Shown here piece by piece: positions 53,134 through 62,929 of a stretch of DNA of 64,000 nt (its first letter is position 1; the number at the start of each line of letters is the position of its first letter). Source of the DNA: CAWBAT01 sp963810905 (GTDB lineage Bacteria; Acidobacteriota; Terriglobia; Versatilivoradales; Versatilivoraceae); NCBI GenBank assembly GCA_963810905.1, contig CAWEPG010000002.1:62001-126000 (forward strand), given 5' to 3'. The position numbers and the translations under genes were made by a program. A model generated the notes under the pieces. That model saw nothing but the letters and a program-made list of their open reading frames with translations. It had not been told where the DNA came from and made no database searches.

Positions 53134-54809
53134 TCACCGATTTGACGAAAGGCTTCCTTCTCACGAGGAGTTACCCAAAGGAGGTCGAGGTTTTCATATC
53201 GATTTACAGAGCATGGTACCGCAATATTTATCTGCTGGATATTTACCGGGAGTGTTTGAAACAAGCGGGCCGTCTGATACATCCAGAAACGGATATGCGG
53301 CCATTCTAACCAGTCTGAAGGTTTCTCAGGAGGCGGAGGCAATTCGCGAGGAAACGGTCCAGCTGAAAGATACAACTCTTTTCCCACAAACCAAACATTG
53401 TGACCCGAATTCAAAGTGCTGGCAACCCTCTCCAAAAATGGCTTGGAGGCATCTCGTTCTGTCATTCTTTGCTTAATCAAATCTCTTCGATCTACAAGGT
53501 GGTCATCAATCAGAGGCAATGTTATCCAAGGGGTTTGCCCCTTATAATACCTCATGAACGTGATCCCCAAATACCAGGGACTGACGACAATTAAATCGTC
53601 TCTGTGCGTCGCTTCCATCAGTCGCTCAGCGATGAGGTCTACATTTGTCTGCCGAGTCTGAATGGCATTATAGACATTCGTGGAGATCAATATTGCAACT
53701 ATTGAGACGAAGCCTAGCCGCCCAATTCTCCACCTTTGATTTGAACGAACAAGTAGGTGGGTGGCAACATCAAATAATGCAGCCATGTATCCCATAATAG
53801 AAATGTAGTACCAAGGCTCCGTGATGTAGCTCAGGGCAAGAAGGAAACTCAAATAACAGGTTACTCCCAGGACTAACGCTGTGCCAATAAACAGGGAAAG
53901 ATCTTTCTCATTCGAATCCAAACTAGTCTCCGAACACAACTGTTGCCGGAAACAAAAGTGAATCGAGACGATCAAGAGGCCAAACCAGACCCAGGTAATA
54001 TAAGCTCCGGAGGATTGCACCGTGTTATGGAACTTAAAGAGGAGCCATGGGACGTTAATTGGAATCTTTAGGGTCATACTCCATTCGTAAGTTCCGGCGA
54101 TCCTTTCATGGTATGGGAGGTAAATCGAAAGTGCACAAACGAAGCCCATTCCAAGAAGCACAAAAGGCCTTTTCCAATCCGCACGCCTCCAGCCGACTAT
54201 AGCCCCCGCCGTGCAAAGCGCGAATAGCAGCACCGAATTGTAATAAAGTGTATGCACGCTTAGAACAGAAACCAGTGTGGCAAGGATAATTCTCGTTGGC
54301 GTGGGTCGGTCGACTACTTTCCAGATCATCCCAATCATCACAACCATCAGTGCCGTTCCGAGCCCGTAGGCCCGCAATGAGTCTCCATACAGGATCATCG
54401 TCGGGCTTGCAGCCAACATTACCATTGAGCAAAGAGGGACGGCCTTGGCGGTTTGCCGAGCGTTCCACCATAGGGCACCCAGAACTGACAAGCCTACAAT
54501 CATTCCCAAAATTCTTAAGCGCAAGTCTGGAGAACCTGACTCAGAGCCCGCCCAGAGACGCAATAGCGATGGCCAAAGCGGTGGACAGGAGTCCCATTTA
54601 AGATAGGTCCAAAATTGGCGTAACGTGGGCTGCGTTGCCACATTGAGTGTATTTATTTCGTCACGCCACAGGGCGCCTGCATGAACCCAAAAAATAATAT
54701 GAGCAACAACCAGCGTTAGAGTAATTGATAAGCCGACGATCCACTCTGCCCGTTGGATCCAGCCGCCTGATGCGGCCCGCATCCTGGATTCTGGTTCTAA
54801 GATCTGCAT
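53130..54809 (-). CDS. GT39-like membrane glycosyltransferase
   Basis: A 559-residue paralogue in family and topology of the next gene, with about ten transmembrane segments and a C-terminal soluble domain. The catalytic loop reads AGALWRDEINTLNVA, and DSLRAYGLG follows the third span. It shares a four-base overlap with the downstream gene, so the two are translationally coupled. The sugar and acceptor are not evident. Confidence 0.85.
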   Translation of the reverse strand: MQILEPESRMRAASGGWIQRAEWIVGLSITLTLVVAHIIFWVHAGALWRDEINTLNVATQPTLRQFWTYLKWDSCPPLWPSLLRLWAGSESGSPDLRLRILGMIVGLSVLGALWWNARQTAKAVPLCSMVMLAASPTMILYGDSLRAYGLGTALMVVMIGMIWKVVDRPTPTRIILATLVSVLSVHTLYYNSVLLFALCTAGAIVGWRRADWKRPFVLLGMGFVCALSIYLPYHERIAGTYEWSMTLKIPINVPWLLFKFHNTVQSSGAYITWVWFGLLIVSIHFCFRQQLCSETSLDSNEKDLSLFIGTALVLGVTCYLSFLLALSYITEPWYYISIMGYMAALFDVATHLLVRSNQRWRIGRLGFVSIVAILISTNVYNAIQTRQTNVDLIAERLMEATHRDDLIVVSPWYLGITFMRYYKGQTPWITLPLIDDHLVDRRDLIKQRMTERDASKPFLERVASTLNSGHNVWFVGKELYLSAGPFPRELPPPPEKPSDWLEWPHIRFWMYQTARLFQTLPVNIQQINIAVPCSVNRYENLDLLWVTPREKEAFRQIGE

Positions 54810-55138
54810 GGGCTCACAATTGAAAAAGTTGTTCTTTGAGAATTAGCATCTTATAATCCCTCCCGGAATTGTAGCTTAACCCCTATTTGAATGTTGGGTA
54901 ACGCAATGGATGACACCAGACTTGTCAGCATAACTGGCTGCAATTTACCCGCTAAATCTATCACGTTCAAGAGTTTCAACCATCGAGTTATTGCTCGGAT
55001 TTCGTCAATTAATTGTCGAGTATTTTATCGGCTAACACTTTCAACTCTATAGAAAATCAGGAAGCATGAGTTAACACCTAATGCTTCTAATGTTGTATTC
55101 CGATTCGTCAGATCTTTAAAGGATCTCGAGGAGAGACA
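54810..55138. promoter_or_regulatory. Divergent promoter region with TTGTTC-N17-TATAAT
   Basis: This 329-base region separates the GT39-like pair (-) and the sugar cassette (+). On the plus strand TTGTTC (54829-54834), 17 bases and a perfect TATAAT (54852-54857) form a good sigma-70 promoter. Transcription would start near 54864, leaving a leader of about 275 bases before the GNAT gene. No riboswitch is recognised in that leader. Confidence 0.5.
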
Positions 55139-55798
55139 TTGGCAATCATCCGTCTCACGAATTCCGAACCGCTCTCTTATTTCCAGGAGATTGCACAGAT
55201 CCACACTGCTGAAATCCAGCATGGAATGCTTCCATTACTTGGAAATGAGTTCCTGACTAAGCTCTATTACGAAATCTGCCGCGAATCAAAGAACGGCATA
55301 TGGGTTGCGGCAGAAGATGGAAAAATTCTAGGCTTCCTGGCAGGCTGTGCCGATGTGAGGCTAACTTGCAAAAGGCTAGTCCTGCAGAGCGGGCTTTCTC
55401 TTGGCTGGAAGATTTTGCATGCCATACCAAATCTGAAATTGCTGAAGAAGCTCTATTCGTTGTTTGCTTACCCTTTTCGGAAAAAAGGAGAGCGGCTCAA
55501 CCTTCAGGAAAGGCATTCACCCAGTGCGGACCGAGCAGAGCTCCTTGCCATGGCAGTCCATCATGAGGCTCACCGGCAGGGTATTGGCAGGGCGCTAGTG
55601 GCAGCATTCGAAGAAAGCTTATTGACTTGGGGCGGGCTCGATGGCTATTGGGTAGCCACCGATGCAGCCCAGATGGTTTCAAACAATTTCTATATTTCGT
55701 TAGGATTTGAGCCACGTGGAAAGATCAAACATCACGACCTTATTCTCCAGCATTACTACAAGAGCCTCCATTGCAAGACCGTTGGACGGAATGGCTAA
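55139..55798 (+). CDS. GNAT-family N-acetyltransferase
   Basis: A 219-residue acetyltransferase. It starts at TTG with GAGGAG six bases upstream. The acetyl-CoA-binding motif A reads HHEAHRQGIGRALVAAF (about 140-156) and motif B ends in NNFYISLGFEPRG. It lies 51 bases before a DegT aminotransferase gene, so the likely substrate is an amino sugar made by that enzyme, as in the synthesis of N-acetylated dideoxy sugars; this is inferred from position. Confidence 0.85.
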   Translation: MAIIRLTNSEPLSYFQEIAQIHTAEIQHGMLPLLGNEFLTKLYYEICRESKNGIWVAAEDGKILGFLAGCADVRLTCKRLVLQSGLSLGWKILHAIPNLKLLKKLYSLFAYPFRKKGERLNLQERHSPSADRAELLAMAVHHEAHRQGIGRALVAAFEESLLTWGGLDGYWVATDAAQMVSNNFYISLGFEPRGKIKHHDLILQHYYKSLHCKTVGRNG

Positions 55799-55849
55799 GA
55801 TTGTAGATACTGCTTACTACTAAATTGGTATTCAAAGAGAACTAGAACG

Positions 55850-56956
55850 GTGACATTGAAGATTCCAAACAAAATTCCCTGGGCAAAGCCGACCCTTTGG
55901 GGGAATGAGAAGAGTTATATTGATGAAGCTCTCAGTTCTACTTGGATTTCGGCCGGTCCATTTGTCGATCGTTTAGAGGCTGATTTTCGTCAACAGACAG
56001 GCAGCTCGTTTGCTCTGGCAGTCTCAAACGGGACAACATCGATTCACTTGGCGTACCTGGCTTTGGGGATAGGGCCTGGAGATGAGGTCATTGTTCCAGG
56101 ATTTGGATTCATGGCCGCGGCAAATGTGGCTCTACACGTTGGCGCCAAACCTGTATTTGTAGAGGTTGACCCTGACACGTGGTGCTTAAAGGCGGATGCA
56201 GTGGAATCAAAGATTACAACGAAGACTAAACTGATTGTTCCGATCCATACGTATGGCAATGTTTGTGAAATGGACAAGATCCTTGCTTTGGGTAAAGCCC
56301 ATCAAATCGACATTCTTGAAGACGCTGCGGAAGCATTGTTTTCTCGATACAAGGGCAGATTGGCCGGCACTCTTGGGACTCTGGGGTCTTATAGTTTTCA
56401 AGCGACCAAGACAATCACCACAGGTGAAGGCGGCATGGTGGTTACCAATGATCATGAACTCAATATCAAAATGCGGCTCTACCGAAGCCACGGCATGGAT
56501 CAGAAACGTTATTGGCATGAGGTCCCTGGTCACAACTTTCGGCTCACAAATCTCCAGGCAGCTCTAGGTTGTGCCCAGTTTGAACACTTGGACGAGATTA
56601 TAACCGAGAGGCGCCGAGTCCACGACACATACCGGAATTTGCTACGCAAGGTTTCAGGATTAACCCTTCAAAACTTTACCACCCATGTTGAGCCTGTCTT
56701 GTGGGCTATGGCCGTCAGAATAGACCCGAAGGCGTACCCGCAGGGAAGAGATCAGCTGATCGCTCAGCTTCTTGACGAGAACATCGAAACGAGACCAGGA
56801 TTCTATGCGGCCAGTCAGATGAACATTTATGACTGTAAACCTCTTCCCGTCTGTGAAGCGATTAGTTGCCAGGTAATTAGTCTCCCGACTTTTCCTACTT
56901 TGGCAGAATGGGAAATTCACTTCATAAGCGAGCGGCTGAAGGCATTAAGGAGTTAA
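55850..56956 (+). CDS. DegT/DnrJ/EryC1/StrS-family sugar aminotransferase
   Basis: A 368-residue PLP enzyme that aminates a keto-sugar nucleotide, close in pattern to perosamine or related 4-aminosugar synthases. It has SNGTTSIHLAYLALGIGPGDEV, VPGFGFMA, ILEDAAEAL, the Schiff-base Lys in SFQATKTITTGEGGM (about residue 188) and NFRLTNLQAALG. The start codon is GTG at 55850. The methyltransferase gene begins inside its last 49 bases, in another frame. With the GNAT gene it makes a small amino-sugar cassette. Confidence 0.92.
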   Translation: MTLKIPNKIPWAKPTLWGNEKSYIDEALSSTWISAGPFVDRLEADFRQQTGSSFALAVSNGTTSIHLAYLALGIGPGDEVIVPGFGFMAAANVALHVGAKPVFVEVDPDTWCLKADAVESKITTKTKLIVPIHTYGNVCEMDKILALGKAHQIDILEDAAEALFSRYKGRLAGTLGTLGSYSFQATKTITTGEGGMVVTNDHELNIKMRLYRSHGMDQKRYWHEVPGHNFRLTNLQAALGCAQFEHLDEIITERRRVHDTYRNLLRKVSGLTLQNFTTHVEPVLWAMAVRIDPKAYPQGRDQLIAQLLDENIETRPGFYAASQMNIYDCKPLPVCEAISCQVISLPTFPTLAEWEIHFISERLKALRS

Positions 56957-57762
56957 GCAACCTGCGATTCCGCGAGAATATCCTCCTAGAATATATTTCG
57001 ATGGCACCGTTGCCTTTGGCATTTGAGCGGTCAGTGGAAGGGGAAATATTTGCCGGCTTGAGATTTGAACGCCCTATATTGGATCTAGGCTGCGGCGAAG
57101 GCCTTTTCGCGAAATTAGTTTTTGCCGAACCGATAGAAACCGGTATTGATCCAAATCCCAGGGAACTTGCGAAGGCGCGAGCTTATGGTAGCCATGCTCA
57201 ACTAATTCAGTGCAGCGGCAACGACATTCCCATGAGCGATGCCTCATATAAAACAATTTTTTCTAATAGTGTTCTGGAACACATTCCAGAGATTGAACCT
57301 GTTTTGGCGGAAGTGCATCGATTACTGGCAACTGGAGGCCGATTCTATCTAACTGTCCCATCCGATAATTTCGCTCATTTCACTTTGGGGTATCAAATTT
57401 TGACCTCCCTTGGTCTTGATCAACTAGCCAACCGTTATCAAAGTTGGTTTAATTCTTTCTGGCGGCACTACCATTTCTATTCCATCGAGCAATGGAAGAA
57501 TTTGGCTGGCAAGAGCGGTTTCGAGATTATCAAGGCCTATAGATACGACTCTAAGAGCCTTTGCCTTTTGAACGACTGCCTGGTTCCATTGAGCATCTTT
57601 GGATTCATCATGAAGAAACTATTCAATCAATGGACCCTGGTCCCTCGATTTCGCAGGATTGCTTTTTACCCGGTATTTTGGCTGGCAAGACCTTTTATTA
57701 CACAAAGCACGCAGGATGAGAAAGGCGGACTCATTTTCATGATGCTTTCAAAGGCAGAGTAA
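56908..57762 (+). CDS. Class I SAM-dependent methyltransferase
   Basis: A 284-residue protein with the Methyltransf_11 pattern: PILDLGCGEGLFAKLVF (motif I), an acidic strand end IDPNP, and FSNSVLEHIPEIEPVLAEVHRLL followed by GGRFYLTVPSD. The first 49 bases overlap the DegT gene, and 57764 starts the next gene, so it is co-transcribed and probably acts on a glycan or lipid-linked sugar. It may start later, for example at the Met near 57001. Confidence 0.85.
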   Translation: MGNSLHKRAAEGIKELSNLRFRENILLEYISMAPLPLAFERSVEGEIFAGLRFERPILDLGCGEGLFAKLVFAEPIETGIDPNPRELAKARAYGSHAQLIQCSGNDIPMSDASYKTIFSNSVLEHIPEIEPVLAEVHRLLATGGRFYLTVPSDNFAHFTLGYQILTSLGLDQLANRYQSWFNSFWRHYHFYSIEQWKNLAGKSGFEIIKAYRYDSKSLCLLNDCLVPLSIFGFIMKKLFNQWTLVPRFRRIAFYPVFWLARPFITQSTQDEKGGLIFMMLSKAE

Positions 57763-57763
57763 T

Positions 57764-58474
57764 ATGCTTGTTTCTTTGATTCTACCAACCTACAACGAAG
57801 TCGAGAATATCATTCATCTTTTGCGCTCCGTCATCGAACATATCCCCCCTGGCTGGGAATATGAAATCATTGTGGTAGATGACAATAGCCCCGACCATAC
57901 TTTGAAAGCGGTGGAAGAATCCTTCCATGACAATCCAAGAGTGATCCCCTTATTGCGAACTACCGATCGAGGCCTTGCGAAATCGATTAGAGCGGGTGCC
58001 GAAAGATCTAAAGGAGACGCCCTCATTTTCATGGATACGGACTTCAACCACAATCCGGCAGAGATCCCTCGCCTGTTGCACTTACTCCAAGTCAGCGATG
58101 TGGTAATCGGGTCTCGATTCTGTGCCGGTGGATCTATGGAGGATGTCCCACACTACTTGCTCAGCCTTATATACAACTGGTTCCTCCGCGTTGTTCTGCG
58201 AACCCAAATTCAGGATAACTTGAGTGGGTTTCTTGCTCTTGGAAGACAATCCCTAGAGCAATTGCCTTTTGATGAAATTTTTTTCGGGTATGGAGATTAC
58301 TGTTTTCGGCTGCTGCATTATGCTCAAAGACGCGGCTTGAGCCTGCTCGAAATGCCTGTTAACTATCATACTCGTCAAAAGGGGAAGAGCAAGTCGGTGT
58401 TCTGGAAGCTCTTTTTCTTATACACAAAAGAACTCCTCAAACTCAGGATAATCGCAGACAGAATTGTTCATTAA
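57764..58474 (+). CDS. GT2 glycosyltransferase, DPM1-like
   Basis: A 236-residue soluble GT2 enzyme of the polyprenyl-phosphate mannose synthase type: SLILPTYNEVENI, IIVVDDNSPDHT, RGLAKSIRAG, the metal-site MDTDFNHNP and QDNLSGFLALGR. It lacks the C-terminal transmembrane pair of the homologue at 11216. It starts two bases after the preceding stop. It may make the lipid-linked donor for the nearby GT-C enzymes. Confidence 0.9.
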   Translation: MLVSLILPTYNEVENIIHLLRSVIEHIPPGWEYEIIVVDDNSPDHTLKAVEESFHDNPRVIPLLRTTDRGLAKSIRAGAERSKGDALIFMDTDFNHNPAEIPRLLHLLQVSDVVIGSRFCAGGSMEDVPHYLLSLIYNWFLRVVLRTQIQDNLSGFLALGRQSLEQLPFDEIFFGYGDYCFRLLHYAQRRGLSLLEMPVNYHTRQKGKSKSVFWKLFFLYTKELLKLRIIADRIVH

Positions 58475-58491
58475 TGCGGAACCCGTTCCCT

Positions 58492-59808
58492 TTAAATAAC
58501 TTCAATCTCTGGGAGCGGGAAGATCATTTTCCCGCCATTTTTCAGGAAGGCCTCCTCTCTCTTGAGCAAGTAATTTTTAAAATGCCAGGGCAAGACGAGA
58601 AAGTAACCTGGCTTCATCTGACGAGCAGTCGATTCGGAGACAATTGGAATGTTTGTTCCGGGTGTGTAGCAGCCAACTTTTTCTTCGTTCACTTCAGCGA
58701 TACAAGAAAGGTGGTCGGTTGAAAGACCGCAAAATTGCAGAATCACATTCCCTTTCGTTGAAGCTCCGTATCCCAGTACAAGCTGGTCTTTGCTTTTCAA
58801 ATTGTTTAGGAGCTCAACTAATCTTTCTCGATGCTCAAAAACTCGGCCGGCAAACTCAGTGTATATATCAAAGGATCCAAGTCCTGTCTTTTCTTCTATT
58901 CGAAGTAGCCGCTCAAGCTCATAAGTCAATTCTGGATAAGGTGCACTTTCCTTGGACACTGTCACAGTAATGCTCCCCCCGTTGACATCGTTCAAACTCA
59001 AGTCAATGATCTTCATTCCGACTCGGTCGGCCATGAATTTGATTTGGCGCAAGGCATAGTATTCCAGATGTTCATGGCAGATTGTGTCATAGGCATTGGA
59101 CGAGAGCATTGATGGCAGGTAGCTCTGTTCAAAAAGCCAAACGCCATCATCGGCAAGAATCTCATTGACCTGCCTCACAAAGCCCAGCGGATCTTCTAAG
59201 TCATAAAACATGGCAATGGAAGTCACAATTTTTGCCTTACGCTCTCCGTACAGACTCTTGAATCGATCTGCTGAAAAGTAGTCTGGAATAGGTCGAATAT
59301 GAGGCTTATAGTATTGGCCAAATCTCTTGGCTGTGGGGTCCATTCCGACCAGGAGCGGTCCGTTCTCCGGATAAAAAGAAAGAAGAGTCCCGTCGTTGCT
59401 TCCAATGTCGAGGATGACATCCTCAGCGCTTACGGAAACAATCGTGAGTAGTTTTTCGGTCAACGCCTGAAGATGATTAGCCATGGAACGATTAAGCGAT
59501 GAGCGATATCCGTAGTGATCACCATACATTTCGTCTAAATTGTACGACTGTCGTAGCTGGATAAGTCCACAGTGATCCCGGTACTCTAATTGGTTGCACT
59601 TGACAAGGTCCAATGGGCCCTGTGTCAGGCTGCGGTCGACCTTATTCGGAAATACCCCCGTGAGATACTGGCTACCCAGCGAAAGGATAGAAACCAGGTC
59701 CTCATTTCCACAGATCCTGCATCGGTCGATTTCGATATAGCTTTCTCTCATTTCAGAAGCCATAGGACTTTCTAGTAATGAATCTGGAGAAAATTGAGGG
59801 ATGGCCAT
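58492..59808 (-). CDS. Sugar C-methyltransferase (Zn-binding, SAM-dependent)
   Basis: A 438-residue protein with the three-part architecture of NDP-hexose C-methyltransferases such as TylC3: an N-terminal Cys-rich zinc domain (CRICGNEDLVSILSLG, with later Cys and His residues), a central SAM domain (VILDIGSNDGTLLSFY) with the conserved EHLEYYAL segment, and a C-terminal domain (LGYGASTKGNVILQFCGL). It would add a branch methyl to a 4-keto sugar nucleotide. It converges with the GT2 gene 17 bases away. The first Met lacks a strong ribosome binding site, so M17 or M20 are possible starts. Confidence 0.9.
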   Translation of the reverse strand: MAIPQFSPDSLLESPMASEMRESYIEIDRCRICGNEDLVSILSLGSQYLTGVFPNKVDRSLTQGPLDLVKCNQLEYRDHCGLIQLRQSYNLDEMYGDHYGYRSSLNRSMANHLQALTEKLLTIVSVSAEDVILDIGSNDGTLLSFYPENGPLLVGMDPTAKRFGQYYKPHIRPIPDYFSADRFKSLYGERKAKIVTSIAMFYDLEDPLGFVRQVNEILADDGVWLFEQSYLPSMLSSNAYDTICHEHLEYYALRQIKFMADRVGMKIIDLSLNDVNGGSITVTVSKESAPYPELTYELERLLRIEEKTGLGSFDIYTEFAGRVFEHRERLVELLNNLKSKDQLVLGYGASTKGNVILQFCGLSTDHLSCIAEVNEEKVGCYTPGTNIPIVSESTARQMKPGYFLVLPWHFKNYLLKREEAFLKNGGKMIFPLPEIEVI

Positions 59809-59960
59809 TTTTCCGATTCTCTAAAGAAAAGGCGACAATTGGCTCTATCGGTAATATGAGAGTCAACATTAAGGATTCAGGTCGTGCCACAACAAGTCGA
59901 CAAGCGAGCCACTTGCCAAGGGAAGAGGAGGGCAAACGGCGAGTTGAAGACTCAGTAAAA

Positions 59961-61922
59961 TCAAGGAACCTCAACCGAAAAGCGGCTAATGTTTCGTGAA
60001 GCTCGGGTCGCGAACTTTCTAGAAAGAAAAATAAATGACAATACGTAGAGGAGCAGTGCAATAATATTCAACCCCCTCAGCCCAATCCACATATCAAGGT
60101 ACTCCAGAATTCCTCCCACCAGCGCGCCCAGCAAGTTACTCCCTAATGCCAGACTTGGGATCTTAGCCTCTTCAAATACCCGCGCAAATATTAATGCTGC
60201 TAAAAAGAGCGGCATACTGATAATCAAGCCACCCCAAAAAAAGCGAACATAGATTCCAAATTGATTCAAGACGTCAAATGGAAACCAAAAGTTAAAAAGA
60301 ATGACCAAAAACAGGGTGACATAGAGGATCGTTAAGTCGACAATTGGTTTCTTTTCAACAAGCCAATTGGCCAGCAAAATCAACACCATAATGGAGCTGA
60401 AAACCACTGAATTTACCATCCAGGTCGAACCAAAAATCAGCGCCAAGGTAGTGACCGATTTGGTCTCGACGAGCAAGAAGGCTGCTCCCATGAAAAATAA
60501 AGTCCAATCAATGTGTTCCGTCTTCAGATGTGCCTTCCGAAGCAGTATGACAACGAGACCGAGAATCAGGAGAAGGGGTAGGATGTAATGGAAAGGGACT
60601 CCGCGCTTTTCAAGGAAAAGGAACGGCCAATTGTCTGTCACGGGTTCAACCGCCACGGCCCCAAAACCTAGCGGGACAGGACGATAGACCGTTACTCCCG
60701 GACTTCGTCCTGGATCGAAGCGTTCACCCGCAAGAAGAATCGTTTCTTGAACCTCCGAGCTAGAGTAAGCCAGCAATTTTTCTCCCATCACCGCTCTCAA
60801 GGTATTGAGGTGTCGTTGGGACAACCAAGGTTTACTCGCGAAGAAATTGATTACAATGCCACCATCAATCGTCAAGTGCCTCCGGGCATTTTCAATGCTT
60901 TCCTTAGTAAAAACAAAATTGTCCAAACGGATCGAGGAAAGAGATGAAAAAACGGTATGGCTGTCGAGCGTCGCAAAGACGACAAGGTCATATTGATTGC
61001 CGGTTCTTTGTAGAAACGAACGGGCATCATCCACATACACATGAACTCGAGGGGAGGAGTAAGGGTGCTCCGGATGGATCTCACGGCCTATCCGGGCTAT
61101 AGCCGGATCAATTTCGACAACATCTATTCGTTTGGCGCCATTGCGGAGCGCCGCAGCCGCATCATTACCGGCTCCGCCTCCCAAAATAAGAACAGACTCA
61201 ATTGGCTTCTTACTCAACAGATACGGGAGATTATAGTGGCGATTGTATAGTGCTTGAAGTTCGACCGGGTAATTTGAGAGAAATGAACTTGAGAGATTCT
61301 GAACTACTTGGAACCCGTCATAATTCACGTAAAGATGAGACTCAACTGGCATTCCCGGCGAGCTATACGTTGACAGATGGATGCGATAGTAGGGAGACCA
61401 TTCAACCGGGTTGATCAATTGCACATAATAGGCAAAAGCCAACGCAGCGACAAAGTAAACCAAGGTGGACTTCAGCCGTTCTCTGAAGAAATAGAGCATT
61501 CCGGAAAAGAAAATGAGAAACCAAACGGCAGGAGGGGAATGAAGGAATGAAACCAGAGAGAAACCGATGATTCCGAACAAGCTCCCCGCAACATTTAACG
61601 AATATCCTCTCAGAGGTCTATCCTGATTCAAAAGCTGACCCAGCTTGGAAGCAAGTGATGCAAAGACTGCCATCACGAGGAAGAAGACAGCTACAATAAC
61701 CGTGAGTGCCTTAGTGATCTGGAGGAACGATGGGATCGAAAGAGAAGCATGGTCTCCAAAGCCTACTCCCAGCAGAAAGTATTGCTTCGGATCAACAAAA
61801 ATAACATGGGTTAATCCAAACCCAGCAGCACCTGCGATGATGATAACGAGATAGCAGATGAGTCGAGGGAACCAAGGGAAAAAACGTTCCCACTTATCGG
61901 TATAACCAAAATCCAGTCCCAA
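59961..61922 (-). CDS. Spermidine synthase-like membrane protein, main part of a frameshifted gene
   Basis: This frame encodes about ten transmembrane segments around a soluble spermidine/spermine-synthase-like Rossmann domain (GGGAGNDAAAALRNGAKRI, VEIDPAIARIGREIHP, VYVDDARSFL, then VFATLDSHTV). The polyamine-site pattern is altered, so aminopropyl transfer is uncertain. Such membrane fusions are widespread and uncharacterised. The apparent start at 61922 is false: the N-terminus is in another frame (61894-62085). The two join if one base is dropped from the T or G run at 61918-61923, giving the family-like LGLGLDFGY. Confidence 0.8.
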   Translation of the reverse strand: MGLDFGYTDKWERFFPWFPRLICYLVIIIAGAAGFGLTHVIFVDPKQYFLLGVGFGDHASLSIPSFLQITKALTVIVAVFFLVMAVFASLASKLGQLLNQDRPLRGYSLNVAGSLFGIIGFSLVSFLHSPPAVWFLIFFSGMLYFFRERLKSTLVYFVAALAFAYYVQLINPVEWSPYYRIHLSTYSSPGMPVESHLYVNYDGFQVVQNLSSSFLSNYPVELQALYNRHYNLPYLLSKKPIESVLILGGGAGNDAAAALRNGAKRIDVVEIDPAIARIGREIHPEHPYSSPRVHVYVDDARSFLQRTGNQYDLVVFATLDSHTVFSSLSSIRLDNFVFTKESIENARRHLTIDGGIVINFFASKPWLSQRHLNTLRAVMGEKLLAYSSSEVQETILLAGERFDPGRSPGVTVYRPVPLGFGAVAVEPVTDNWPFLFLEKRGVPFHYILPLLLILGLVVILLRKAHLKTEHIDWTLFFMGAAFLLVETKSVTTLALIFGSTWMVNSVVFSSIMVLILLANWLVEKKPIVDLTILYVTLFLVILFNFWFPFDVLNQFGIYVRFFWGGLIISMPLFLAALIFARVFEEAKIPSLALGSNLLGALVGGILEYLDMWIGLRGLNIIALLLYVLSFIFLSRKFATRASRNISRFSVEVP

Positions 61923-62085
61923 AGCCCAGGAAAGCAGCTAGCAAGGGAAGATTTTTGAAATAGGCAAAAATCCGGATTTCAGATGAAAGCCACCGGATAA
62001 TGGCCAATTCCAGAAACAAACCCAGAAAACTGAGACCAAGAATTTCGTAGGAACCTCGTGTAAACCTTACCTTTGTTTGTTGCAT
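61894..62085 (-). CDS. N-terminal part of the frameshifted spermidine synthase-like protein
   Basis: This frame opens MQQTKVRFTRGSYEILGLSFLGLFLELAII and continues with RIFAYFKNLPLLAAFLGFG. The NLPLLAAFLG turn is typical of the first two membrane spans of these proteins. After LGFG the frame ends quickly in TGFWLYR. Together with the main part the protein would be about 708 residues, from 59961 to 62085. Confidence 0.75.
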   Translation of the reverse strand: MQQTKVRFTRGSYEILGLSFLGLFLELAIIRWLSSEIRIFAYFKNLPLLAAFLGFGTGFWLYR

Positions 62086-62133
62086 GATTGAGTTTAATTC
62101 TTCATGGTTGAGCCGCTCTCAAAAAAATACCTT

Positions 62134-62913
62134 TCAAGACTTAAGGTAGTTGAAACTTTCGATCACATCAAATGGGGTACGGACGTTTCCGATGGACTCC
62201 CCAATTTGTTCGATTTTTGCGATATTTAAGTTCCCTAGTGCTTCTTCAGCCTTTTGCAGATAGTCAATCTTCTCTGGATTGAGACCGACAATGCGAGTGC
62301 AGGTCGCATCGACAGACACCGGATCGTTGCCAAATACCAACACGCCCACGTGTTTGGGTTTTCCTTGGATGGGTCCATTCCCTTCCATGCCCACTATGCC
62401 ATCGACAATGACAAAGTGAGGGCGAACGGTGCTGTTGATGTCGAGAATGCTCTCGTTGATTCCGTGCCAGTGCAAAAAGTTCTTGGGCCATCCATATTTC
62501 ACACCGGGGACGATGCCAAACAAGTTTTTCATTGCAAGTGTCATTCCTGCCCAATGATGAGTTTTTAACTTTGGCATCGAAACAAGGATGTCGGCATTGA
62601 GCACTGACTCTGCGAAATACAACGAATCGATACCCATGAAACTGCTCTGAAGCGGGAGTCGGCGAATGTTGTCCAGATTGAGATCGACAAAGGTAGCCTG
62701 CGTCTCTTTCAGATAGGGAAACAAACCTGAGGCAACGAGCAAACCATCCGTATCACGCCGGTGCCCTGGTCCTTCCCCAACCAGGACTTCTTTTGCCCCA
62801 AGCATTCGAAACGCTTCAATCGTCGCGCCAATCACCGCTGGATGCGTGTTAATCACATTGTCTCGTTCATATTCGACGAGGTTCGGTTTTAACAGAACTC
62901 TCTTGTTTACCAC
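62134..62913 (-). CDS. DUF362 domain protein, main part of a frameshifted gene
   Basis: About 260 residues of DUF362: VLLKPNLVEYERDNVINTHP, VGEGPGHRRDT, VSMPKLKTHHWAGMTLAMKNLFGIVPG, VIVDGIVGMEGNGPIQG and a conserved VFGNDPVSVDATC. Family function is unknown; some members carry ferredoxin domains, but this one has no Cys cluster. The GTG read as start at 62913 is internal: in-frame upstream codons (SILNGIKAFSLEVV) run back to the shift near 62955, where the signal-peptide frame takes over. Confidence 0.82.
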   Translation of the reverse strand: MVNKRVLLKPNLVEYERDNVINTHPAVIGATIEAFRMLGAKEVLVGEGPGHRRDTDGLLVASGLFPYLKETQATFVDLNLDNIRRLPLQSSFMGIDSLYFAESVLNADILVSMPKLKTHHWAGMTLAMKNLFGIVPGVKYGWPKNFLHWHGINESILDINSTVRPHFVIVDGIVGMEGNGPIQGKPKHVGVLVFGNDPVSVDATCTRIVGLNPEKIDYLQKAEEALGNLNIAKIEQIGESIGNVRTPFDVIESFNYLKS

Positions 62914-62929
62914 TTCGAGGGAAAAAGCC

